This document shows positions 43,930-56,320 of a stretch of 64,000 nt of DNA, piece after piece. The notes beneath the pieces are model-generated. The model ran no database searches. It was not told the DNA's origin and saw nothing but the letters and a program-made list of their open reading frames with translations. The stretch spans positions 248,001 to 312,000 of the forward strand of contig JAOTON010002098.1 in the NCBI GenBank assembly GCA_034440635.1, read 5' to 3'. The translations under genes were made by a program, and so were the position numbers. Position 1 is the stretch's first letter, and each line of letters starts with the position of its first letter. The DNA comes from Lepas anatifera. Its lineage: Eukaryota; Arthropoda; Thecostraca; Lepadidae.

Positions 43930-46530
43930 TGCTTTGGCATCGATTGATTGCTATATTATTGGGCTTAGGTGCGCGTGAACCTTGCGCTCATTTAGCACCC
44001 ATATTGTTGTTAAGGAACGCTTACGCTATCAAAGAGCGCCTTTACTATCCAGGGCCGCTGTTTTATTCAAGGCAGTCTGTTCTATCTACGGGCATCTGAT
44101 ATTTCGGGGGCGGTGCCTAGGTTATTCAGGAGACGGGTTTTTTCTCCTCAGGGGCGCCCTATTGCTTTCCATGAGCGCCTTATTCGGAGGCGCCTTTACT
44201 GCCCAGGGGTGTCTTTCTATCCAGGGGCGCATAAACTGTCTAGGTGTATTTTGCAATCACATACATGATTTAAATACATGCCCCTACGTTATCCTGGGGT
44301 GCTTTTTGTCTCCGGTGAGGCGCTATTGTTCTTTTCCGGGCACCAGTTTATCCAAGGGCGCCTATGCTGCCCAGAGCACCTTTGTTATCTAGGGTTGCCT
44401 TCGCTGTTCAGGTGTGCCTTTGCTACCCAAAGGGCGCCTTTTACTTTCCTGGAGTGCCTATTTCCATCTAAGGGGCGCATATCCTATCTTGGAGCGCCTT
44501 TGCAAACCCGGGGCGCACTTTTCTATCCAGGGGCGCCTTTGCATTTGAGGGGGCGCCTCTGCAATCCAGGAGGAGCCTAAAATAGATGGAGAATAAAAAT
44601 GCTGAAATAAGGCACTCAAACACTTAAATAAGGTGCCCAGTTATCAGGAAGAGGCGCTCATCTGCTGAACGCGGAGGACTGATGCTTGGTGAGGGCAGTG
44701 TTCTCGGAAGTGGGGCGCACATACTGAAAAAGGCACCCGGTTGCAGCAATGGAGCACTAAGCCTTCAGTTAGAGGTTAATGAAATGTGGTTAAAGGCGGT
44801 CCATGCTCAAATTGAGCGCTCGAGCACTGTGACATAGCGCCCGACTGTCGGACGGGTGTGCCAAACCATAGACAGTAGGGCAGCTGAAGATGGAAATGGA
44901 CACGTATGATATCCTGGGGGCGACTATACTTTCAGGAGAGGCGCTTTTTTCTTTCTTACGCGCCTAGTTTATCCATGGGCGCCTATGCTGTCCAGATCAT
45001 CTATTTCAAGAAGGGTTACCTTTGCTGTCCAGGGTCGCCTTTGCTATCCAATGGCGCCTATGATATCTGTAGAGAGCTTTCTCCAGGGGGGCGCCTAGGC
45101 TGTCCATGGGCCGCCTTTTACTTTCCTGAAGTGCCTATTTCTATCTAAGGGGCGCATATATTATCTAGGAGCGCCTTTGATATACGGAGACGCCTTTTTA
45201 TCCAGGGGCGCTTTTTATCTTGAGGGGCGCTGCTCCAATGCAGGGCAGCTGAAGATGGATAAGGGATATCCATGTTATACAGAGGGAGCCTGTAATTCCC
45301 AATAGGGCGCTCATTTTCGTTCTCAGGTACCTAGTTTATCCAGGGGGCGCCTAGGCTATCCAAAGGCGCCTTTACTATTGAAGGGGCGCCTTCGCTATCC
45401 AGGGGCGCCTTTGCTGTCCCAAAGGACTTGTGTTATCCAGGGTTGTCTTTGCTGTCCAGCGGCGCCTTTGCTATCCAAAAGTGCTTATGAAATTCATAGG
45501 GCGCTTTATCCAGTGGGCACCTAGGCTATCAAAGGGCATCTTTTCTGTCCAAGGGTTGAATTTATTTTCCTGAAGTGCCTATTGCTATCTAAGGGGCGTC
45601 TATGCTGTCCAGGGCACCTATGTTACCCAGATTTGCCTTTGCCGTCCAGGGGCGCCTTTGCTATCCAAGAGCACCTTTCCTAACAAAGGGGCGCATTTTG
45701 CTTTCCTGGAGCGCCTATTTCTATCTAAGAGGCGCATATGTTATCTAGGAGCGCCTTTGATACCCGGAGGCGCCTTTTGTCCAGGGGTGCCTTTGCTCTT
45801 GAAGGGCGCTGCTCCAATCCAGGGCAGCTGAAGATGGATAAGGGACATCTATGTTATACTGGGGGAGCCTGTGCTTCCCAGTGGGGCGCTCGTTTTCCTT
45901 CTCAGGCACCTAGATTATCCAGGGGGCGTCTAGGCTATCCAAAGACGCCTTTACTATTGAAGAGGTGCCTTTTTTGGGGCGCCTTTGCTATCCAGGGCGC
46001 CTTTGCTGTCCAAAGCACTTGTGTTATCCAGGGTTGTCTGCTGTCCAGGAGCGCCTTTGCTGTCTAAGGGTGCATATGACGTCCGTAGGCTGCTTTTTCC
46101 AGTGGGCGCCTAGGCTATCAAAGGGCGCACTTTTCTACCCAAGGGATGTATTTTATTTTCCTAAGGCACCTACTTCTATCTAAGGGGCGCCTATGTTGTC
46201 CAGGGCACCTGTTACCAATATTTGCCTTTGCTGCCCAGGAGCGCCTTTCCTAGCCAAGGGCGCATATGATATCCGTAGGGCGCTTCATCCAGGGGGCACC
46301 TAGGCTACCCAGAGGCGCTTCCTCCAGCGGGCGCCAAGGCTATCCAAAGGCACCTTTTCTATTGAAGGAGTACCTTTCTAGGGGCGCCTTTGCTATCCAG
46401 GGGCGCCTTTGCTGTCCAAAGAACTTGTGTTATCCAGGGTTGTCTTTGCTGTCCAGGGCCGCCTTTGCTATCCAAGGGTGCATATGGCATCCGTAGGGCG
46501 CTTTTTCCAGTAGGTGCTTAGGCTATCAAA
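43930..46530. repeat. ~20-bp minisatellite with higher-order repeat
   Basis: Same unit as 42560-43107. A longer segment (GGGCAGCTGAAGATGGATAA to CTCAGGYACCTAG) recurs at about 45241 and 45822, 581 bp apart, with an older relative at 44877. 44580-44880 is a less repetitive interior with GGCGCTC words. Plus-strand open frames here reflect base composition only. Confidence 0.85.
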
Positions 46531-46545
46531 GGTAATAAGAGCCTA

Positions 46546-46600
46546 GGCGACATGATTGAACATCTTTGGGATGATAGAGCAAGCTGTGGTTGGTTGGAAC
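46546..46600 (+). pseudogene. Possible Tc1/mariner transposase scrap
   Basis: GACATGATTGAACATCTTTG reads DMIEHLW, followed by DD, recalling the 'NPIEHLWD' block of Tc1/mariner transposases. No neighbouring blocks were found. Confidence 0.25.
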
Positions 46601-46894
46601 CCACGTTATAGTGAGGCATTTCTCCGTAGACTATTGTCGCAGCTCCCTGTTCGACTGACGAACGCCACTGCAGGCATGATTCATGTCTGAATGCGCACCT
46701 TCACCGACCAGTTGCGCACGGCGGTGCTAATTATTGCTAATTTACAAACGAAATGGCCGTCTGACCGCCAGCCACCCACACAGTGCGCAGTGTGCACTCT
46801 CAGCGCCCCGAGGAGTGACGCTCAAGGCCGGCGGCCCGGTCAGGTAATGAGTGCTTCATCACTGCTGCAGTCATACGTCAGCTGCTCGTAGTCC

Positions 46895-47150
46895 AGAGGA
46901 GGCGCCGACCCCGGGATCTCCCGCGCTGGCTCTTAGGTACAGCCGAACAGCTGTCCGTAGTCCAGAGGAAGCGCCGACCCCGGGATCTCCCGCGCTGGCT
47001 CTTAGGTACACCCGAACAGCTGTCCGTAGTCCAGAGGAAGCGCCGACCCCGGGATCTCCCGCGCTGGCTCTTAGGTACACCCGAACAGCTGTCCGTAGTC
47101 CAGGGGAAGCGCCGACCCCAGGATCTCCCGCGCTGGCTCTTAGGTACACC
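46895..47150. repeat. 69-bp tandem repeat, about 3.7 units
   Basis: The unit GTCCAGAGGAAGCGCCGACC... repeats at 69-bp spacing (CTGTCCGTAG at 46951, 47020 and 47089). 69 is 23 codons, so frames persist on both strands. Confidence 0.95.
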
Positions 47151-47665
47151 CGAATTGCTTTTGTGTATGAAAATGTTCTTTGACCACAATAGGATAGAAA
47201 TATGAGGAGAATTGCTCAATATTGACATTTGACTTTGGTTAATATTGCGTTCTTGCTTGTAACGTTAACCAAAGACTGCTTTGGGTAATGTTGCAAACAT
47301 TAACCAAAGACATGCTTTGGTGGATTTAAACGTAATTTTTGAGAATGAATTTCTTAATCATGGCGAAAACAGTTTGCCCCACTAATTTGTTAAGATTTCC
47401 AGAAAATGACGAAAAATATATATGATGATGTGCTTACACTTCTACCCACGAAGGTCGAAAGTCGGGAGGCGTCTGGCTCAACCAACGGGCAGATGCTCTC
47501 CAAGTTTTTTTTGCGTTGTTGTGTTGACTTGACCCAAGACCCCGACCCTTTCTGTTCCTTGCCGATGTGGAATGTGGATCCACGTAATTGTCCCTAATTT
47601 TAATGTCGGCGAGCTGATTTGGAACGCTCTCCAAGACACGCGATAACTTCGGGGTTTCATACGCG
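47151..47665. other. No gene recognised
   Basis: Short repeat TTAACCAAAGAC near 47265-47310. Otherwise nothing. Confidence 0.4.
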
Positions 47666-47885
47666 TCGGAAAGGGGGGCCAGGGGGGCCTGGCCCCCACT
47701 TTTGGCCAAAAATTTCCTGATCTCAGTCAAAATGAGAGAAAGCCGGACATTCTTATATCCAGCCGCTGCGGAAGGCAACGAGGAGCCCAAATTCGAACAG
47801 TTTTTGGTCCTGATGATGAAAGTTTTTTGTCAGCATCATGTTGAAGTTTGGCTGGCCCCCACTTTTTTGTCGGTGGCGACACTTA
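47666..47885 (+). repeat. PT repeat, partial third copy
   Basis: It matches 22425-22640 (GCGTCGGAAA, CTGATCTCAGTCAAAATG, CAGCCGCTGCGGAAGGCAAC) in the same orientation. Confidence 0.8.
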
Positions 47886-48875
47886 TGCGGGCTTTAGCCA
47901 TCCACCTCACACTCTCACTGAGCATTGCCAGCTCAGTGACTCTCTCCGCAGTGAAAGCCCGTAGCCACACCCGTGCTCCTACTGTGCCCCATTAGCACTA
48001 AACACAAGATATACCTGAAATATATATTCCTTGGATTTGTGTTGACCAGAATGTACCAACTTTCCTAATGGCTTGAAAATGTTTGCTTGGGCCGTTAAAG
48101 ATCTTTTAAATTCGAACGCAAAATCACTTCACCCACCACTTCTCAAAACGGAAACTGTGTGGGCTAATTTCTCGATCATGCTGAGATATTGGTTGCCACG
48201 ACTGGGTCAAGCCCATTCAGACCTCAGTGAAGCCAAACCGTCGCCTGACCCGCTGTCATTATTCTCAAAAGTGCTACAGTCATCTGGTTGCCACGGCGTC
48301 GCTACCGTTGTAAAGACAGTTGATTATCATCTCTGGCCAAGCTATTTCGTCCTCGTGTCGGCGCAATTTACTATGAATTATGTGATGCTCACGAGTTTTA
48401 TGGTTTCATTTGGGCGAGATTGGAAGGCTCCGTCTCGGGTGACCCGCTGACCAACACGCTGCACGTCAGCCCTCACCTGCCGTCTAATAAGACACTGCTC
48501 TATGGTGCATGGTGTAGAGTTGGCGTAGCAGTTGGAAAGATATACTGGACGATGATGCCGATCAGAACTTTGTATTGTACTTTTCCTGGGGACTCAGCTA
48601 CTGCCAAGATTAACGAGTGTGATCAAAATCGAAGAGAGAAGTGCAGAGGCGTTAAGCTGGCAAGCTGTTGCGTCTTATGTGATTGCATACACTGTGGAGA
48701 CAACGGCCTTACAATATAAGAACATAACTGTCGAGAAAATTCTACACTTTCGCTCACGAAGGCTTGAAGAATAAACCGAAAGGGCTACAAGAAGAGCTTT
48801 TTGCCGAGTGGAAAGCCCTTCATTCACATTGAATTCATACTCCACTGGTCATGTCATTCCAAATAAGATCATCGG
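47886..48875. other. Open frame without recognised family
   Basis: 48073-48450 (plus) is open for 125 codons (LLNSNAKSLHPPLLKTETVW). I see no domain and no codon or splice support, so it is not called as a gene. Confidence 0.35.
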
Positions 48876-49152
48876 CAGGGGCGTAGCCAAGGGGGGCAGG
48901 GACAGCCACCCCCCCTGAGGTCCCGAAGGGCCCCCTGAAGACACGGGCCGCGTGAAGCGCGGCTCACCCGCACTTTGCTCTGTGACAAAATTTGAATTTT
49001 CATACCAGACAGGGCCCCCTTAAGCCCTCTTCAGCACTCTATTCTGTAACAAGCAGGGCCCGTTTTACCCATCAGGGCACTTTTGGCGCTGTCGCACGGG
49101 CCCTTTTTGGGGCGTCGCCTCCCCCCTGAGCGAAATCCTGGCTACGCCCCTG
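48876..49152. mobile_element. 277-bp hAT MITE (CAGGGGCGTAGCCA type)
   Basis: Ends are CAGGGGCGTAGCCAAGG and CCTGGCTACGCCCCTG. Flanks ATCATCGG (48868-48875) and ATCATTGG (49153-49160) agree at 7 of 8. Confidence 0.9.
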
Positions 49153-49160
49153 ATCATTGG

Positions 49161-50655
49161 TGCACTATTTTGCGTCCAGCAGGGGTGCTGCAAACAAGAG
49201 TGATATTCGTGTCTGGAAGGGTCACTGCCAATAGTGAATCTTCAGACCTCTAAGTGGAGAAAAGCGTTTGGTCGTTAATGAGCGCCCTCAATTGCCGAGG
49301 AAAACATATTGGGCCGCACCGCCCGCAGGTTCCCAGGCGCTGCCTGAGTTGTTCTCTTCTTCAACGGCTGTACGTCATTAAACCGGAACAGTAACTAATT
49401 AGAGTGAATCAACACGCTTCCGTGAAGTGGGTCAAACACAGGCCAGGTGAACTGTTTGGGTGGGGTGCGAGACATAACGGTGGAACATATTCACCGTCAA
49501 CAAGGTCGCGCCCTTACGCACGTAGAATCGTTAGCGCTTATTATGAAATTGCTTATCGCAAGCCCCTGCCATTTATTGGTAATATTTCACCATTTCCGGG
49601 AGCTTACGTTCTAACTCAACAGCTACAGCAGTTATGATTCATCCAACCTCTTGGACTCGGGTAACAGTAAATTTATGTATCGCCATATTTTCCTTCGCTA
49701 CAACGAGAGATGACTTCCGATCCATTATCTAGCCTGGGGTAAAAAAATAGCCATCATTGAACACATTAGCCATTTTAGATGAAGATTAATGACCCAGATA
49801 AGTGTCTTAAACAAACTCATAAACAATATGAAGGATTCCACACACCGTAACACGCATGGGCCTCCGTACAGTACAGCCACGCGTGGCTGTGTTCAGTAGC
49901 CCCCAGAAGCCCTTCCGATGTCTAAACTGGGCTCATGTTCAGCTAACCGCGCCGAATGACTTTTTATGAGGCGCCCGTCCCCAATCCGCCCCCTAGCGCG
50001 GGTAAAAACAAAGACGCTTCGAGGCTGCTGCACACTGTGTCGTAACGCTAGATTATCGGCGATAAAATAGCAGTTAAACTGCGAGAGATCGCACCGGCGA
50101 TGGCCACGGGCCGGCAGACTATCCAAAAAGCAGCGGTGGTCGGTGAAGTGGTGGCCAGTCAAACACCCCGACACAGCGTGACCGGGCCTGGAACGCCTGG
50201 ATGTCGGAGGTGGCGGCGCTCCAGATGCCGCGATAATGTCCCGGTTGGCTGGCAGTTGGCCGCCTGCTGGGTGCTGACGGCTCGTCAGCGTATTTGTGCG
50301 CTCTTCGACGGATTGACGAAGCAGTGCTTGGACTTCTCAGTGTCGGTGGCAGGTCCTCTGCGTTCCAGAATCTTAGGCGGCTCCCGGGTTTAACATGTAA
50401 GATGCCTTTGCATGCCATGGCTCTATTTATCATGGTATTACAAGCAAACAGTTTTGTGAGTTCCCTGGGGCCCTATCTGAGCCAGGTCTGTTTTTTGGGA
50501 AGCGTTAATCCCCTTCTTCAACTAGCTTGGAGGGATGCTTATCGAAGCTTCGTACGTTCATTCAGCATCATAAAGGTGGAGCCATAACTTACAAGATAAT
50601 GATAATGGTCGATGTTGAGTTTTACGACATCGCGCCAGTAGTAGTTACCCGACGC
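49161..50655. other. No gene recognised
   Basis: Several overlapping open frames at 49890-50590 conflict with each other and show no domain. Confidence 0.4.
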
Positions 50656-50839
50656 TGATGGTTCTCACGCTATTGGGCTAATGGTTCTCACGCTATTGGG
50701 CTGATGGTTCTCACGCTATTGGGCTGATGGTTCTCATCGTCATATTTGGGGTTTTAGGATGGTTCTCACACCATTGGGCTGATGGTTATCACACAACTGG
50801 GCTGATGGTTCTCATACTATTGGGCTGATGGTTCTCACA

Positions 50840-50842
<3 letters not shown>
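50656..50842. repeat. 23-bp tandem repeat, about 8 units
   Basis: Unit GATGGTTCTCACGCTATTGGGCT. It decays towards the (AG)n tract that follows directly. Confidence 0.93.

Positions 50843-50920
<78 letters not shown>
50843..50920. repeat. (AG)n microsatellite, 78 bp
   Basis: Pure AG tract. Confidence 0.99.
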
Positions 50921-50922
<2 letters not shown>

Positions 50923-51077
50923 AAAGCAGGGAGGTAAGTTTAAAACGACTTGAATATGCAGTCCCATCCCCCTTGCCTTTCTCGTACCGGTCATATATGC
51001 TGTTAATTTCCAGGATGTGATAATCCTAGTCCTGAAAAGCTAGCGACCACCCATAGAAATGGTTCCTCTTATTCATT

Positions 51078-51641
51078 GCCCCGGTGGGGGTGTTTGAACA
51101 CCCCCGGGGGGTTTTCTGGCGGCACCAAAAAAGTGGCGGTGCTTTGTGCCACTGCACTTGACACACCTTATCCTCGATCAATTCTGCAACTTTTCTAAAA
51201 TAAAATAAAAATGTAACGTGTGGTATTCTCAGGTCAGGTCACCAGTGCAAGTCAAGTGATGTCACCTCCAAAACATTTTACGATAGCATAATATGGATAA
51301 TCTATCGAATAAAAACTCATGCTACGTAATGGATAAACCAAATACACAAAATTAGTTTCGGGATTTTTCATATCGATGACCTTTGGCCAGGTACGGATCA
51401 AAAACGGGAATGAGGCACAAAATCAGTTATTTCTGTAGATGCAGCATAAAATACATTCTTCTCCAAAATGTAGAATCCTAGGCCGCTTCCCAGCTTCATG
51501 TTGTCAATTTGGCCCTGTGTACCTCTGAGAAGTCACCTGGAACTGCTGAAGCAGCTTTTCAGACTTGGGTCAATAATTTCGCAGGAAACAAAGATAAAAC
51601 TTTGTTTTGATAACATTGCGTTTATCTTATTATTGCGAGTC

Positions 51642-51694
<53 letters not shown>

Positions 51695-52070
51695 TAGACT
51701 ATGCTAGGTCAGATAGTGACCTTGACCTGACCTTCGGTCATGACATTTCTATTTTTAACCTAGTATAGGCATGTTATATACCATTCGATTTCACGTAACA
51801 AGAGGAATCGAATGGTGCCTAAAATTTGATTATAACTCAACTCTGTCAGACGCTTGATTCCAGAAACTCTTACCTGACCTGTCACCTTCTTTGGCCTGTC
51901 ATGACCTCAATATTGAACTGAGTCAAAAACTGACAGCTGTAGTTTTTTCATTAGTTTTTAGGAACTATCCACCAGCGCTCGCATTTTTGCTATCCTGCAT
52001 AGGAGCCGAGATCGAGGGGGATGTTTGAACTCCCACGGGAAGGTGGCTCAGAAGCCCACCGGGGCGGGTG
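51078..52070 (-). mobile_element. TTAA-target element, copy D (~993 bp, inverted)
   Basis: The right end reads CCCACCGGGGCGGGTG-TTAA (52071-52074), and the left end GCCCCGGTGGGGGTG lacks TTAA. It runs opposite to copy A. TGACCT/AGGTCA words lie at 51230-51260, 51705-51745 and 51872-51905. A TA tract sits inside. Confidence 0.85.
51645..51690. repeat. (TA)n microsatellite in copy D
   Basis: 46 bp of TA. Confidence 0.98.
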
Positions 52071-52074
52071 TTAA

Positions 52075-54747
52075 ACAATAGTCCAAGCTAGGTGTATAAT
52101 CTAATTACAAAAGTACACTCCCTAACGAAATGTATTAATATGTGCTTAATGTGAAAACAGACGCCTTGGAAAATGTTTTAGACTTATCATTATCTGAGGA
52201 TAACAATGTTAACATCAGCCAACTCAGTTATCTCCACATCACTGTGGCTGGTGATCCCTTCGTTTTCAGTCAGACCTTCTTCACATTATCAATCGGCCCC
52301 AGCATCTAATAATTACTAATTTCTATCAATTTGCTGCTTCGCACCTCAGCAGTAATTACGTGTGAACATCTGTGACAAGAGTCTGAGATGCGCAGTTACT
52401 GCGGTCCTGGGACCACCCACTTCATCTAGCTGTCCAGCCTCGCACCTGACTCCCCCTCCCCCCTCACCATCTGCCGTCTGCGCCCCATCTGCCGGGGGCG
52501 CCCCTGATGACCCCGCCAGAAAATCCGCCGACCTTTGACACAGCCTGCGGCTATCTAGACACGTGGCCGGAAGCGAGAGATTTATTCCTGGCAGCCGTTG
52601 GAAAAAACGATGCCGTTTCAAGACCGTGCTTTGCACATGTCGCCTGTGATTGTTGCACTTCTGGCAGCTGCACTACTGGGATGTGCAATTGCAATTTTGA
52701 TGTGCACTGACAGTCATTTCTGGTGATTTGTCTGTGGTTGAATTTATGGCGAGGAGTAATAAGACGAGCCTGATAGGTCACCTTTGGTAATTTCTCCCAC
52801 GACCCCTATCGTGACTAAACCTTCCGATACTGTTTTTGCACGTGCCTGGGCACAGCTGGAAATCACTATCGCGGACACTTGGCGTCCGCCCTTTATCCAT
52901 CACAGAGTCGCGTTATTTTTTTCACCACTGGGCAGGGATTGGGCCGGCCGTCGCCGTGCCCTCCCGTCGGCCACATGCCGCCGACACCGGTCCTTTCGGG
53001 GGAGCGGACCGGTGTAATTTGGGGCGCGTGCACCGCTCCTCATCAAGATTACGGCTCATTTGCCCACCTGAGCACCGCTGCCGGGGCTGGATAATCGCTT
53101 GGGGTGCGTGTGCTGTCTTCTTTAGAGAGAGGTGGAGAGGTCTGAACCAGACTGTTTTGCAAAAATTAGTGAAGAAAGTATTCGACGGCAGACCTACACT
53201 CGTATTACCGGAAATTATCTCCAATAATATTGCAAATTATGTCGTATTAAACAAGCTATGCGACCCCTGGTTTCGCGAGATGTGATTTAGTTCTTGGTCG
53301 CGTAGAAGTAGAAATAATTCACACAGGCGCTGCTAGTGCAAAGCTCAACTCAATAGGTACTTAGCATTGGACTGAGTGTTATTGCTGAGGCACGGCATGC
53401 GCACGACGCTGAACTGTCTGGAATCGTGCTTTATATCGGCGCTCCCTTCACAACGGCTGTTAGTAGCCAGAATTTCTTAATGTTTCATTTGTAATGAAAT
53501 CAGCTCTAGGGGCTAGTCAGTGAAACGGATTTAGTTGCATTTTTGTACTTTTCCACACATTCGAACATGTTAAATACATTGTCTATTGCACTCGTCACGT
53601 ATACGTAAACACAGTTGGAATTGTATTGCTGAATATTGGGTTGAGTTGTGTAATTCTGGCCTGTGTATGCCGGAGGGCGTGACAGGAATTATTATTCACA
53701 TCAGCATTGAGCAGCCAGCGCATCTATGGCAGTGATGAGCAAATAATGCACATTGTTCTAGGGTCGGAACTCCAGATTCTGGCCATTTATTACCACGACT
53801 GCGTACCCAGCTCACTAGGGCAGCCTCTATATGAGTATTTGCCATAACTCCGGGCTACGTGTTCAGTCTGATTTGTTTTCATCCGGGTACTTCTCAGTGC
53901 GGCTAACTTGCCTCGCACCCAACACAATCGGGCACCCATTGAGTCACATGCCTGAAACGTTACCTGCGTCTGCCTTAGTACCCATGAAACCAATGTGTTA
54001 CTAACTTTCGCAAAAGTCTGTTGATTTCCTTTTCTGAGATCAAGGTAGAAACACCATTTTCTCACTGATGTCGTAAGCGGAGTCCAGAAATAGGGGTGAA
54101 GTACTGATTTCCAAAATACTGTATCTGGATATTGGGTGGTGTTTCGGATCCACAGAGTTCGACCACCTGCACTCCATAGACCTTCCTATGTGACCTATGT
54201 TCAATGCAGAATTTAGTTCCGAATGGTTTTGGCGAAGTCCGCCAGGCAGTTATTAATGCAGGTCGGTGTACAAGTGAGATGGCTTGGGCCAGGGCTTTGG
54301 TAATGCACCAACCCCTTCAATGGTGACAGGAAGGAAATTCCAGAATAGGAAATACATCCTAACTCTCAAACGCCCAGTTCACAATTGTCATGGGACAGAA
54401 TATCACCATACATGAATAAGCCGTGCTGCTTTACCCTCAAAGTTTTGTCTCGAAACTCGGTAATTTATTTGAAAATAGTACCAAAATGCTGCAAAATGTT
54501 CAACAAGGTATATGCAAACAAAAACAAGGACTTCGATTTAACAAAAAAAGATTTTGTAAAAACGATTCTTTTTAACTTCAGGGGTGCAAAAACCCGCTAA
54601 CTCGCCAACCAGGGCTAGCGACAGAACTTGGCTCGTGAAAATATTTAGTGCGACCGATAACGTCTACCAAACTGGAACTCCAGTAGCCGCCGAGAAAACA
54701 AAAAAGCTCCCAGGGAGCCGGTCTTTACGCTGCTAAAAACATCGATA
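52075..54747. other. No gene recognised
   Basis: Open frames around 52346-53285 overlap on both strands and match nothing I know. The stretch 53290-54740 is featureless. Confidence 0.4.
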
Positions 54748-55026
54748 CACAGGCAGATCCAGGAGGCAAGGGGCACTTGACAACCCACCCCCCCCCACAC
54801 ACACACACGCTCTCATAAACCCTCTCCTATATCTGAAATGGTAACAGACCCCCTGAAATGTCGGTGGGGCCTAAAACGCACCTCCCACACCCACCCCTTC
54901 AGTATGCAGGTATCGCGCCCCACAATAGGTTTTTTTCCGTACCAAAAGGTATCCTCATTGCCCCGATGGCGCCCCAGCTTATACGTCCCCTTTTCCACGC
55001 GATCGAAAATCCTGGATCCGCCTATA
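54748..55026. mobile_element. hAT MITE related to 26127 copy
   Basis: Left CACAGGCAGATCCAGG and right ATCCTGGATCCGCCTATA. Interior CCTGAAATGTCGGTGGGG and CACAATAGGTTT match. Flanking duplication is not clear. Confidence 0.7.
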
Positions 55027-55896
55027 TCACGATAGACGATTCAATAGATAAGACTTTCTGGCGAATAAAATAAGTGAATCACAATTGTCTACTTAGTAGT
55101 CACGTTCCTTTGCTGTTTTTCTACGGCAGCGCTGCGGAGAGCAATGACCTTAACAGTGGATGCGACAGTGACGATCGGCGACAGCCAGACTTGCCGGATA
55201 TACAGGGCCCGGCCAGCCCCGACGGAAAATCTGAACATCGAAGTCACTGTTCACTGTCGAAAACATTGGGATGTTCCCCTTGCGAAAATCCGAGAGCTTT
55301 TAATGCCAGGTACTTTGTCAAAAATTACCCGAGTCAAATGACGCAAGGGATTGAAACACGCGAGTCATAATTCTCATAAACATGAATAAGGCAATAATAG
55401 TGCATTCGTTACATTTTTACGTCATTTATCTTCGGTATTTTTCAAGGCCAGTTGGTATTTCCTGAAAAAATGTCTGGCAACAAAAGCTCTCGTATTCTCG
55501 CAAGAGTGCCTTAAACATCCCCAAACTTCCGTTGCCTTATGTCGTTTGTATGTCGTTTGTAAATGCCTACAACTTGATTCATCGAGTAGGTCGGCGTGTG
55601 AAAATTGTTTTAGCGTAATGATACTAATAACAGAAGACTGGAAAGTACCGCTTTGGGTCCCAGTATTGGACGGAACTTGCTAAAATTGCTCAAAATAGAA
55701 TGCAGCATGTTTGCGTTCCAAGGCTTGGCTTCCCCTAAGCAACCTGCTGGATATGCACCTGTTTGTGCAGCATTTGACTCTCCTGGTCTTGGGGAGTTGT
55801 CGTGCAGGAAATTGTGACAAGCATTCCCAATAACCACTTTACCCATTAATGGGCTATTTGACCCATGCTAGTTCTTAAATGTGGGAACTCTCAAGA
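55027..55896. other. No gene recognised
   Basis: 55144-55341 has an open frame (TENLNIEVTVHCRKHWDVPL) without a family that I recognise. Confidence 0.35.
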
Positions 55897-56320
55897 CCAG
55901 TTTAAGGGGAACATGGCACCTTCTTAATATGATCTGAACTGAGAAAGTCATGTGATATGACATGCCAAGAAACCACTTGATCACCATTTCATTTGTCCAA
56001 GGTTTTACTCAGGGGAGTAGCCAAGGGAGGCAGCAGGGACAGCCGTCCCCCCCACCCCTGAGGGCCCGAAGGGCCATCCTGAGGACACAATTCTGTAACA
56101 AGCCGGGCACTTTTTACCCATCACTACCCTTTTGGCGCTGTCGCAGGGGCCCTTTTCGGGGCACCGCTCCCCCTGAAGGAAATCCTGGCTACGCCCCTGG
56201 TTTTACTGTTTGCAGGAAAAAATGGAGAAATTTACACCTATCAACTGTCCTCCCTGGTCACGTTTACACTTCATGACACAATGTTAGGTAAGCCGTGTTA
56301 TGCTCAACCCTGCTGCACAT
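55897..56320 (+). repeat. X-family copy X4, interrupted by a MITE
   Basis: TTAA-GGGGAACATGGCACC at 55901 and the following 100 bp match X1. After the MITE, GTTTGCAGGAAAAAATGGAG continues the alignment with X1 (3080-3100). Confidence 0.7.
56010..56199. mobile_element. 190-bp hAT MITE with perfect duplication
   Basis: Ends are CAGGGGAGTAGCCAAGG and CCTGGCTACGCCCCTG. The duplication GTTTTACT is perfect (56002-56009 and 56200-56207). It is a shorter relative of 48876-49152 sharing TTTTTACCCATCA and TTTTGGCGCTGTCGCA. Confidence 0.95.

Noticed and set aside
42557..46496. Several open frames rich in Gly, Arg, Cys and Pro
   Set aside because: They follow the ~20-bp minisatellite and have no start, splice or domain support.
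46546..46600. Confident Tc1/mariner transposase
   Set aside because: Only one short block (IEHLWDD) is present. It is kept only as a low-confidence scrap.
48073..48450. 125-codon gene
   Set aside because: No recognised domain, no promoter or splice evidence, and its length is compatible with chance.
52346..53285. Overlapping open frames on both strands
   Set aside because: They are mutually exclusive and GC-driven, with no family likeness.
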